The notes beneath the pieces are model-generated. The model did no database searches. It was not told where the DNA came from and was given only the letters and a program-made list of their open reading frames with translations. From JAMCRM01 sp041685075 (GTDB lineage: Bacteria; Acidobacteriota; Terriglobia; Bryobacterales; Bryobacteraceae): 32,974 nucleotides of DNA. Positions 17,493-24,699 of the stretch are shown here, one piece after another. The DNA lies in NCBI GenBank assembly GCA_041685075.1, contig JAWLGN010000020.1, forward strand, positions 1 through 32,974. Direction: 5' to 3'. Position 1 is the stretch's first letter. Each line of letters begins with the position of its first letter. The position numbers and the translations under genes are program-made.

Positions 17493-18842
17493 TTACTCGG
17501 CCGGCGGCTCGGAAAAGACGATGGGGCGCCGGAACCAGTTGGTCTTCCAGGCGGTGTAGGCGATGCCCGCCAGCAGCCAGATGCCGCCCGCGATCTTGGC
17601 GGGGGTCCGCAGGCTCAACCAGATATACAGGCAGATGGTGAAGCCGAGCACCGGCGGCAGAAAGTTCACCAGCTTCTTCTGCTCTTCCCGCACGAAGTAG
17701 CGCAGGAAGGCCGCCACGTTCACCCCCATGAAGGCGATGAACGCACCGAAGTTGAGCAGTTCGGCGCCGAGCTGGTAGCTCATCAGGAATGCGCCCGCCA
17801 GCGCCACGCCGCCGGTGAAGATCACGTTCTTGTACGGCACGCCGGTCCTGGGATGGACGGCGCCGAAGAACCGCCGGGGCAGGGTGTTGTCGCGTCCCAT
17901 GCCGTACAACAGGCGCGCGGCCCCCAGTTGCGCGCCGCTGCCCGAACCGATGGAGGCCACCAGCAGGGTGGCATTCACCACCTGGAGCAGAATCGGTCCT
18001 CCCACGCGCCCCGCCACGTGCACGAAAGCCGTGTCCACGTCCGGATAGCTCGAGAAATCCGGCCACACGACCTGCGCCAGGTAGACCTGGATGCTGGCCA
18101 GAATGCCGGTGATCAGGCAGGTGAGCACGGTGGCGTACAGGATGTTGCGCCGCGGGTTTTTGACTTCCTCCGAGAGCGTCGAGATGCCGTCGAAGCCGAT
18201 GTAGGTGAGGACCGCGATGGAGGTGCCGGTGGAGAGGGCGGCCACGGAGAAGTTCTCCGGGTCGTAGAGCGGGCGCGTCAGGGTGGCGGCCGTCAGGTCC
18301 ATCCCCAGCAGGTATCGCACGGCGCTGATCAGGTATCCCAGGACCACGATCGACATCCCCACGACCAGAATCTGGTTGGTGCGCGCGCTGGCGCGGATGC
18401 CTCGCAGGTTCATCGCGGTAAACAGCGTTGCGAAGAAGACCGCCCACACGGCATAGGGGATGTCCGGCGCGATGTTCATGGCCGCCTTGCTGCACCAGAT
18501 GGTACAGATGAGCGGGTTGATCATGTAGTCCATCGCCATGCTCCACCCGGTGACGAAGCCGAGGCTGGAATGGATCTCGCGCCCTACGTAGGTGTAGGCC
18601 GATCCGGCGCTGGGGTAGGCGCGGGCCATGCGCCCGTAGCTGATGGCGGTCAGCAGCATGGCGCACATGCCGATGAGGATGGTGGTGGCGACGTGCCCGC
18701 GCGCCTCCTGGCTGATGACCCCGAAGATCGGCAGGGGCGCCGTCGGTTGGATCAGAATGATGCCGTAGAAAACGAGGTCCCAGAGGCCCAGCGCTCTGCG
18801 GAGCTGCGGCTTGGTGGCGGTGCCGGTGTGGCCGTTGCTCAT
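17493..18842 (-). CDS. APC-superfamily amino acid/polyamine permease
   Basis: An inner-membrane transporter of about 449 residues with roughly twelve hydrophobic segments. The N-terminal LRRALGLWDLVFYGI and the first-helix region PTAPLPIFGV are typical of APC transporters; the sixth-helix motif GFDGISTLSEEVKNPRRN is also clear. The N-terminal segment recalls PuuP-like putrescine or amino-acid importers, but substrate cannot be assigned. The start at 18842 (MSNGHTG) is preferred to two upstream in-frame ATGs because the extra residues (MRQHPSMCDNRC) look unlike the family. No start has a strong ribosome-binding site. The gene is divergent from the dehydrogenase-like gene, with about 110 bases between, and is followed by the DUF1080 gene after 12 bases. 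Confidence 0.9.
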   Translation of the reverse strand: MSNGHTGTATKPQLRRALGLWDLVFYGIILIQPTAPLPIFGVISQEARGHVATTILIGMCAMLLTAISYGRMARAYPSAGSAYTYVGREIHSSLGFVTGWSMAMDYMINPLICTIWCSKAAMNIAPDIPYAVWAVFFATLFTAMNLRGIRASARTNQILVVGMSIVVLGYLISAVRYLLGMDLTAATLTRPLYDPENFSVAALSTGTSIAVLTYIGFDGISTLSEEVKNPRRNILYATVLTCLITGILASIQVYLAQVVWPDFSSYPDVDTAFVHVAGRVGGPILLQVVNATLLVASIGSGSGAQLGAARLLYGMGRDNTLPRRFFGAVHPRTGVPYKNVIFTGGVALAGAFLMSYQLGAELLNFGAFIAFMGVNVAAFLRYFVREEQKKLVNFLPPVLGFTICLYIWLSLRTPAKIAGGIWLLAGIAYTAWKTNWFRRPIVFSEPPAE

Positions 18843-18909
18843 GGAACACCGATTGTCACACATAGATGGATGCTGCCGCACATCGCCGCGGGGGCGAGCT
18901 CCGGCGCTT

Positions 18910-18918
18910 TGCTATACT
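18910..18918 (+). promoter_or_regulatory. Candidate extended -10 promoter
   Basis: TGCTATACT is a good TGn-extended -10 element, 34 bases before the ATG at 18953. GGAG and AGGGGGG follow in the leader. No clear -35 is present, as is common for extended -10 promoters. Confidence 0.5.
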
Positions 18919-18952
18919 CCGGAGAAAAACAGGGGGGCGGTTGGGGTTGTCG

Positions 18953-20749
18953 ATGAGGGCGATTACGGGTTTGCTGCTCGCGGCGGTGCTTCAGGTCTGC
19001 GCCCAGACGGTGGAACTGGAGGAGATCGCTTCCGGCCTGGGCGACGTGGTGACCGATATCCAACAGCCGCCGGGCGATGCGCGTCTTTTCGCGTTGACGC
19101 GCGACGGCCGCATTCTCATTCTCCGGAACAACACCGCGGCCACGTTTCTGGACATCCGCGACCGGGTGACTTCCGGCGGTGAGCGCGGGCTGCTGGGGCT
19201 GGCCTTTCCTCCGGGCTTCGCGGCCAAGCAGTATTTCTACGTGAACTATACCGCAGGGGGCCGCACCCTCATTTCGCGGTTTCGCGTCGGTGCGGATCCG
19301 GACCGCGCGGACCCGGCCAGCGAAACCGTGCTCCTCACCATCATGCAGCCCTTTGCCAACCATAACGGCGGGCAGATCCGCTTCGGGCCGGATGGCTTCT
19401 TCTACACCGGGATGGGCGACGGCGGCAGCGCCGGCGACCCGATGAACCATGCGCAGAACCCGGGCTCGCTCTTGGGCAAGCTGCTGCGCTACGACTCCGA
19501 ATCCGACCTCACGCGGTTCATTCCGGCGCCCGGCAATCCCGCTGCGGGCAATCCCGCCTTCGACCCGGCGGTCTGGGCGCTGGGGCTGCGGAACCCATGG
19601 CGCTTCTCCTGGGACCGCGCGACCGGCGATTTCTGGGTCGCCGACGTAGGCCAGAACCGCGCCGAGGAGATCAATTTCCGGCCGGCCGCAAACCTGGGCG
19701 GCGAAAACTACGGCTGGAGCGTGATGGAAGGGCTCCAGTGCTTCCGGGCCGGCTGCGACCCCACGGGTTTCGTTCTCCCGGTGTTTGAATACGGCCGCTC
19801 GGAAGGCTGCTCGGTCACCGGCGGCTTCGTCTACCGCGGGCCCGTTCCGGCGCTTCGCGGCCAGTATCTTTACGGCGATTTCTGCACCGCGCGCATCTGG
19901 GGACTGCGGCCCGAAGGCAACGGCTTCGTCAACCGGGAGTGGCTGCGCGCTCCGGCGGGCGTCACTACCTTCGGGGAGGACAACCAGGGCGAGGTCTACG
20001 TGGGCACTGCGGGGGGCGCGGTTTACCGCCTGGCGGCAGGGCCCGACAGCGGCCCGGTAGTGCTTTCCGTCACCAACGCCGCAAGCTTCGTTCCGGGCAT
20101 GGTGGCGGGTTCCATCGCCTCGGCCTTCGTCTCCGGCATCGTCGAGACGGACGGCAGCGCCGAAACCATCCCGCTGCCCGAGACGCTTGCCGGGGTCAGC
20201 GTCACGGTGAACGGGCGCATGGCGCCGCTCTACGGGGTGGCCAGCAGCCCGTCCGGCGAACAGGTGAACTTTCAGGTGCCGTTTGAGAGCGCGGGTCCGG
20301 GCCCTGCCGTAGTGGTGGTGCGGCGCGGCGCAGTGGCCACGGCGCCGTTCGAAGCGCCGCTTGCCGCCGCGCAGCCGGGTATCTTCACGCTCGACGGCAC
20401 CGCGGCGATCGCGGTGCGGGTGGAAGGCAATCGACTGGTGACGGCCGCCGAACCGCTGGCCGCGGGCGAGTTGATCTACTTCTATGCCACCGGCCTGGGG
20501 GCGGTGACCAACCCGCCTGCTACCGGCGCTGCTTCACCGCGCGAGCCGCTGGCCCATGCCGTCGTGACGCCAAGCGTCACGGTGGGGGGCGTCCCCGCCG
20601 AGGTGCTGTTTGCCGGGCTGGCACCCGACCTGGTGGGCCTTTTTCAGGTGAACCTTCGGATGCCCGCGGGTGTTCCCGCCGGCAACGCCGAAATGGTGAT
20701 CGAAACGGGCGGCGCCGCCGGCTCTCCGGTCCGGCTACCAATGCGTTGA
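18953..20749 (+). CDS. Secreted glucose/sorbosone dehydrogenase-like protein with Solibacter-type C-terminal domain
   Basis: A 598-residue exported protein. The signal peptide is MRAITGLLLAAVLQVCAQ (1-18). Residues about 20-360 form the six-bladed beta-propeller of PQQ-dependent soluble sugar dehydrogenases, with HNGGQIRFGPDGF (about 135-147), the following GMGDGG, LGLRNPWRFSWD, WVADVGQN and YLYGDFC. The C-terminal ~230 residues (from VLSVTNAASFVPG) match the uncharacterised domain common in Solibacter secreted proteins, including LAGVSVTVNG, QVNFQVPF and YATGLGAVTNP. It may oxidise sugars in the periplasm or outside the cell, but PQQ binding and activity are not proved. The ATG at 18953 is chosen for its signal peptide; the longer frame upstream overlaps the promoter. 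Confidence 0.93.
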   Translation: MRAITGLLLAAVLQVCAQTVELEEIASGLGDVVTDIQQPPGDARLFALTRDGRILILRNNTAATFLDIRDRVTSGGERGLLGLAFPPGFAAKQYFYVNYTAGGRTLISRFRVGADPDRADPASETVLLTIMQPFANHNGGQIRFGPDGFFYTGMGDGGSAGDPMNHAQNPGSLLGKLLRYDSESDLTRFIPAPGNPAAGNPAFDPAVWALGLRNPWRFSWDRATGDFWVADVGQNRAEEINFRPAANLGGENYGWSVMEGLQCFRAGCDPTGFVLPVFEYGRSEGCSVTGGFVYRGPVPALRGQYLYGDFCTARIWGLRPEGNGFVNREWLRAPAGVTTFGEDNQGEVYVGTAGGAVYRLAAGPDSGPVVLSVTNAASFVPGMVAGSIASAFVSGIVETDGSAETIPLPETLAGVSVTVNGRMAPLYGVASSPSGEQVNFQVPFESAGPGPAVVVVRRGAVATAPFEAPLAAAQPGIFTLDGTAAIAVRVEGNRLVTAAEPLAAGELIYFYATGLGAVTNPPATGAASPREPLAHAVVTPSVTVGGVPAEVLFAGLAPDLVGLFQVNLRMPAGVPAGNAEMVIETGGAAGSPVRLPMR

Positions 20750-20787
20750 ACTCCGGCTTATGCGAAAGTCAGGAGTAGGGTCATGGA

Positions 20788-21900
20788 ATGAAGGCTCGCC
20801 TGCGAAATCTCCGCGCCGTGCTGGCGCGGCGCATGCGCCACAACATCACGCGCGGCGGCGTGCTGTTTACCCTGGCGGTGGCCGGTGTGGCCGCGGCCGC
20901 GGTGGTCTCGGCCAACAACCTGCTCTTCCTGATTCTGGCCACCATGATCTCCACCCTCCTAATCTCGGGCCTGGTGAACCGCTTGTGCCTGGCGGGGCTG
21001 GAGATGGATTTCCTGGTGCCGGAGCACGTCTCGGCGGGCCGCACCGTGGGGGCGAAGCTCTACGTGCGCAACGTCAAGGGATGGATGCCTTCGTTTTCCA
21101 TTCAGGTGGTGGGGGTGGAAGACCAGGATCCATCGCCGCTGGTCTCGGCGGTCTACTTCCCGGTGATTCCCGGCGGCGCCACCCTGGAGGAGACCGTGGA
21201 GGTGCGCTTCGCGCGGCGCGGCGCCTATCGCCAGAACAGTTTCGCTTTCTCGACCCGCTTCCCGTTTGGTTTTCTGGAGAAGACCGAGCGGGTAACGCTG
21301 CGCCGCGAAGTGGTGGTCTATCCTTCCGTCGATCCGCAGCCCGGCTTCGATCAACTGCTGACGGAACTCGGCGGCGAAATCGAGTCGCACTACCGCGGGC
21401 TGGGGCGGGATTTCTATCGCATCCGGCCCTACCAGGCCTTCGAAAGCGCCCGCCACGTGGATTGGAAGGCCACGGCTCATACCGGCAGCTTGCAGGTGCG
21501 GGAGTTCGCCCGCGAGCAGGAGCTGCGCCTGGAGATGTTTCTCGACCGCGATGTGCCCCCGGGCGACGAGCCCTGGTTCGAGCGCGCCGTGAACTGTTGC
21601 GCCTTCCTGGCCTGGCACCTCTCGGCGCGTGGCACCAGCATTACCTTCCGGTCGCAGGATTTCGTCCTGCGGGTGCCGGAGGAAGGCGATATTTACGGAA
21701 TCTTGAAATACCTGGCGTTGGTCTATCCCATGCGCGGAAAGGCGCCGGGTCCGCCATTCGATGACACTGCCTACCAGATTGTGGTTTCGCTCTCGCCGGA
21801 GCGTTTCAGCCGCCAGGGTTGGGAGGGCGCTCGTATTCTGGGCCGCGACGCTTTTCCTGCCGATCGAGGCGGCGCCGCAGGAGGTTCCCGAGCCGGTTAG
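20788..21900 (+). CDS. DUF58 domain protein
   Basis: A 370-residue membrane-anchored protein. Two hydrophobic helices (about residues 24-45 and 46-66) are followed by a beta-rich region and the DUF58/vWA-like domain, marked by RPYQAFESARHVDWKATA (about 213-230) and the REFAREQELRLEMFLDRD segment just after it. DUF58 proteins are often encoded near MoxR-type AAA ATPases and transglutaminase-like proteins, but neither is here. The role is unknown, with envelope or stress functions proposed for the family. AGGAG lies 12 bases before the ATG. The C-terminal ~46 residues share DNA, in another frame, with the start of the TonB-dependent receptor gene. The segment GWEGARILGRDAF resembles the usual family ending, so the overlap seems real. 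Confidence 0.9.
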   Translation: MKARLRNLRAVLARRMRHNITRGGVLFTLAVAGVAAAAVVSANNLLFLILATMISTLLISGLVNRLCLAGLEMDFLVPEHVSAGRTVGAKLYVRNVKGWMPSFSIQVVGVEDQDPSPLVSAVYFPVIPGGATLEETVEVRFARRGAYRQNSFAFSTRFPFGFLEKTERVTLRREVVVYPSVDPQPGFDQLLTELGGEIESHYRGLGRDFYRIRPYQAFESARHVDWKATAHTGSLQVREFAREQELRLEMFLDRDVPPGDEPWFERAVNCCAFLAWHLSARGTSITFRSQDFVLRVPEEGDIYGILKYLALVYPMRGKAPGPPFDDTAYQIVVSLSPERFSRQGWEGARILGRDAFPADRGGAAGGSRAG

Positions 21901-23716
21901 GACGTCGGTGACGGTAGTAGGGCGGGTGGAGGCGGAGACTTCTGCTAACGTGTCGGAGATTGGGCGCGCGGATTTTACCGCCGTGCCGGGCGCGCAGGTG
22001 GATGAGCGCCTGCGGCAGGTGCCCGGGTTCACGCTGTTCCGGCGTTCGTCGAGCTTGGCGGCCCATCCCACCACCCAGGGCGTGTCGCTGCGCGGCATCG
22101 GCTCGTCCGGCGCCAGCCGCACCCTGTTGCTGTGGGACGGCGTGCCGGCCAACGACCCCTTCGGAGGCTGGGTCTGGTGGACCCAGTTCATTCCGGAGGA
22201 GACCGGCCGGGTGGAGGTCTCGCGTGGCACGCCGGTGAGCGCCTTCGGCGACCGCGCCATGGGCGGGGTGGTGGCGCTGTTCTCGCGCGAGGCCGAACCG
22301 CGGCACATTACGGGCGTCTACGAGGCGGGCAACCGCGGCACGCACGACGCCACCGCGGGCTTCTCTACGTTGGTTTCGCGTTGGGCGTTTTCCGGCTGGG
22401 GCCGGGCGTTCACCACCGATGGCTACTACATTGTGCCGGAGCCGTTCCGCGGCGCGGTGGACCGGCGTGCCGGGGTGCGCTTCGCTACCGGCGCCGCGCG
22501 GCTGGACTGGTTCGGCGCCGGCCGCCTGTTCTTGAAAGCCAACGTGCTGGGCGAGGAGCGGCGGAACGGTACCGCGTTGCAGAACAACTCCACCGGGCTG
22601 GGCACCGCCGCCGTGCACTACACCCGCGAACTGCGGCGCGACGATGCGCTCTCCGTGCAGGCCTTCCATACGCGCGAGCGCTTCCATAGCGTGTTCTCCG
22701 CGGTGGCGGCGGACCGCGCCAGCGAGCGGGTGACCTTCCGCCAGACGGTGCCGGCGGAAGCCGTGGGCGCGGCGGCGCTGTGGCAGCGCACCAGGCCCGG
22801 CTGGTCGCTGTTGGGCGGGGCGGATGTCTACCGCGTGGAGGGCTGGAGCACGGACCGGCTGGAGCCTGCCGGTATGCGCGTGGGCGGCGGGCGGCAGTTG
22901 CAGTACGGGGCCTATGCCCAGGGCTCCGGAAGGCTGGGGCCGGCGCGGCTGCACGTGGGCGCGCGGCAGGCCTCGGCGGGGCGCGGCGGCCAATTCTTCA
23001 GCCCCAATGCAGGGGTGGCGGTGGCGCGCGGCCCGTGGCGGGGCAGGGCATCGGTCTACCGCGGTTTCCGCGCTCCCACGTTGAATGAACTCTACCGCGA
23101 GTTCCGGGTGGGGAACGCCATCACCAGGCCGAATGACGCGCTGCGGCCGGAGACGCTGTTCGGCGCCGAAGTAGGGGTCGATTACGTCGGCGAAGGCTAC
23201 GGCGCGCGGGTCACGTTTTTCCGTAACCAGCTTGAAGACCTGATCGCCAACGTGACGCTCTCGACATCTCCGAACCTGATCGAACGGCAGCGATGGAACG
23301 CTGAATCCGCCCTCACCCGCGGGGTGGAGTTGGAGGTCTTCGCGCGGTGGCGCGAGTGGCGGGCCGAGGCAGCCGCACTCTATGCCGCCTCCACCTTCGC
23401 CGGCGGCGCGCGCGTGCCGCAGGTGCCCCGCTGGCAGGGATCGTCGCAAGTGGTCTGGCAGCGCGGCGGCACGCTGGTTTCGAGCGGCGTGCGGGCCTAT
23501 GCGGCGCAGTTTGAGGACGACCGCAACCAGTTCCTTCTGCCGGGCTTCGCTACCGCGCAGTTGCTCGTGCGGCGGCGCCTGAAAGGCGGGCTTTCCGCCA
23601 ACGCGGCATTCGAGAACCTCCTCGGCCGCACCTTCTATGCGGGCTTCACCCCCACCCCCACGGTAGGGGCGCCGCGGCTGTGGCGCGCCGGGCTGCGATG
23701 GGAGGGTGGCTGGTAG
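21761..23716 (+). CDS. TonB-dependent outer-membrane receptor
   Basis: A 651-residue outer-membrane transporter. The signal peptide (h-region ALVFWAATLFLPIEA, ending near residue 38) is followed by a plug domain at about 46-170, with VPGFTLFRRSSS, GVSLRGIGSSGASRTLLLWDGVPANDP and the VEVSRGTPVSAFGDRAMGGV segment, then a beta-barrel to the end. The chain ends in ...LRWEGGW, with an aromatic last residue as expected for outer-membrane insertion. Substrate is unknown; siderophore, cobalamin or sugar are all possible. The frame begins 140 bases inside the DUF58 gene. ATG 21761 or TTG 21779 are the only plausible starts that keep the signal peptide. The methyltransferase follows four bases after the stop. 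Confidence 0.92.
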   Translation: MTLPTRLWFRSRRSVSAARVGRALVFWAATLFLPIEAAPQEVPEPVRTSVTVVGRVEAETSANVSEIGRADFTAVPGAQVDERLRQVPGFTLFRRSSSLAAHPTTQGVSLRGIGSSGASRTLLLWDGVPANDPFGGWVWWTQFIPEETGRVEVSRGTPVSAFGDRAMGGVVALFSREAEPRHITGVYEAGNRGTHDATAGFSTLVSRWAFSGWGRAFTTDGYYIVPEPFRGAVDRRAGVRFATGAARLDWFGAGRLFLKANVLGEERRNGTALQNNSTGLGTAAVHYTRELRRDDALSVQAFHTRERFHSVFSAVAADRASERVTFRQTVPAEAVGAAALWQRTRPGWSLLGGADVYRVEGWSTDRLEPAGMRVGGGRQLQYGAYAQGSGRLGPARLHVGARQASAGRGGQFFSPNAGVAVARGPWRGRASVYRGFRAPTLNELYREFRVGNAITRPNDALRPETLFGAEVGVDYVGEGYGARVTFFRNQLEDLIANVTLSTSPNLIERQRWNAESALTRGVELEVFARWREWRAEAAALYAASTFAGGARVPQVPRWQGSSQVVWQRGGTLVSSGVRAYAAQFEDDRNQFLLPGFATAQLLVRRRLKGGLSANAAFENLLGRTFYAGFTPTPTVGAPRLWRAGLRWEGGW

Positions 23717-23720
23717 AGCC

Positions 23721-24281
23721 ATGCCGGAGCGTGTTTGCCCGTGGTGGGTGGGCTACCTGCTCATCTGCCCCTGGCGCAGGTTCTGGCAGGACCCCGCCGT
23801 GTTTGTGGCCCCGTATGTCTCGGCGGGCATGACGGTCCTCGAGCCGGGGCCGGGCATGGGCTACTTCACGCTCGAGATCGCGCGCAGGGTGGGCGCTTCC
23901 GGCCGCGTGGTCGCGGTGGACATTCAGGCCCGGATGCTCGACCGGCTGAGGCGCCGGTTGGAGCGGGCCGGTCTGCTGGAGCGTGTGGACGTGCGGCTTG
24001 CGCGTCCGGATGCGATGGGCGTTGCGGATCTTGCGGGACAGGTCGATTTTGTCTTCGCCTTTGCCGTGGTGCACGAAATGCCTGACAGGGCTGCCTTCTT
24101 CCACGAAGCGCATCAGTGTTTGAGGCCGGGCGGCTCGCTGCTCCTGGCGGAGCCGCAGGGCCACGTCAAAGCCGAGTTATTCGAGACCGAACTCGTGGAA
24201 GCTGCCAGCGCCGGCTTCCGGTTGGGGGAGAGGCCGGCGCTGCCGCGCAGCCGCGCCGCTCTGCTCGAAAAGGGCGAGTAG
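23721..24281 (+). CDS. Class I SAM-dependent methyltransferase
   Basis: A 186-residue cytoplasmic Rossmann-fold methyltransferase. Motif I is VLEPGPGMGYFT (about residues 40-51). VVAVDIQARML (about 67-77) gives the acidic residue that contacts the ribose, and LRPGGSLLLAEP marks the post-motif region. The N-terminus is Cys/Trp-rich (CPWWVGYLLICPWRRFWQDP), a signature I recognise from a group of small methyltransferases of unknown substrate. ATG 23721 is chosen, four bases after the receptor stop. A GTG at 23706 is a weaker alternative overlapping it. It is probably translated with the TonB receptor, but no functional link is evident. Confidence 0.88.
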   Translation: MPERVCPWWVGYLLICPWRRFWQDPAVFVAPYVSAGMTVLEPGPGMGYFTLEIARRVGASGRVVAVDIQARMLDRLRRRLERAGLLERVDVRLARPDAMGVADLAGQVDFVFAFAVVHEMPDRAAFFHEAHQCLRPGGSLLLAEPQGHVKAELFETELVEAASAGFRLGERPALPRSRAALLEKGE

Positions 24282-24312
24282 TCGCGGCCGGACCTCCCGG
24301 CGAAAATTTCTC

Positions 24313-24341
24313 TTGACGTGGCCACCATTCCGCCCTACTCT
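24313..24341 (+). promoter_or_regulatory. Candidate promoter of the padR-permease pair
   Basis: TTGACG (24313-24318), a 17-base spacer and TACTCT (24336-24341) form a plausible sigma-70 promoter. Initiation would fall about eight bases before the ATG at 24356, giving a very short leader. PadR may bind here to control its own operon. Confidence 0.55.
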
Positions 24342-24355
24342 TCCCTTAGACGCTT

Positions 24356-24694
24356 ATGGGAGAGCCGAAAGAGAGTCGCGGCGGCGTCCTGCAAGGCACG
24401 CTCGACCTGCTCATTTTGAAGGTGTTGTGTGCCGGCGCGATGCACGGCTACGACATCGCGGAGTCCATCCACCGGCGCAGCGACGACGTGCTGCGGGTGG
24501 AGGAAGGCGCGCTCTACCAGGCGCTGCACCGGCTGGAATTGCGTGGGCTGCTGGCATCGGAGTGGGGAACCTCGGCCAACAACCGGCGGGCGAAGTTCTA
24601 CCGGCTGACGGCGGCGGGAAAACGGTACCTGGCGGAGGAGTCCGGCAACTTCGCGCGGCTCAGCGGCGCGGTGCTGCGAATCCTGGAGGCCTGA
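24356..24694 (+). CDS. PadR-family transcriptional regulator (acidobacterial type)
   Basis: A 112-residue winged-helix regulator. LQGTLDLLILKVLCAGAMHGYDI (split here for length: LQGTLDLLIL, then KVLCAGAMHGYDI, residues ~13-35) and EGALYQALHRLELRGLL (about 49-65) are the PadR DNA-binding core. The wing has NNRRAKFYRLTAAGKR (about 75-90). The form matches the Acidobacteria-specific PadR group that precedes orphan MacB/FtsX-like permeases, as it does here with five bases between stop and start. It likely represses the pair until an unknown signal binds. The ATG at 24356 lies 14 bases after a candidate -10. No separate ligand domain is present beyond the C-terminal dimerisation helix. Confidence 0.92.
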   Translation: MGEPKESRGGVLQGTLDLLILKVLCAGAMHGYDIAESIHRRSDDVLRVEEGALYQALHRLELRGLLASEWGTSANNRRAKFYRLTAAGKRYLAEESGNFARLSGAVLRILEA

Positions 24695-24699
24695 CGGTC

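Noticed and set aside
17142..18952. Long plus-strand frame that continues into the dehydrogenase region
   Set aside because: Antisense to the APC permease and DUF1080 genes, with His/Asp/Gly-rich translation and no family features.
20788..23716. Frameshift joining DUF58 and the TonB receptor
   Set aside because: Each protein has its own complete domain layout and the receptor has its own signal peptide, so an overlap is more likely than a broken fusion.
21806..23722. A 638-codon open frame on the minus strand
   Set aside because: Antisense to the TonB receptor gene, with low-complexity Arg/Pro/Gly composition. The receptor frame explains the DNA fully.
24313..24699. N-terminal extension of the permease frame
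   Set aside because: It overlaps padR in another frame and encodes Arg/Pro-rich sequence. ATG 24700 has a ribosome-binding site and begins the typical prefix domain.
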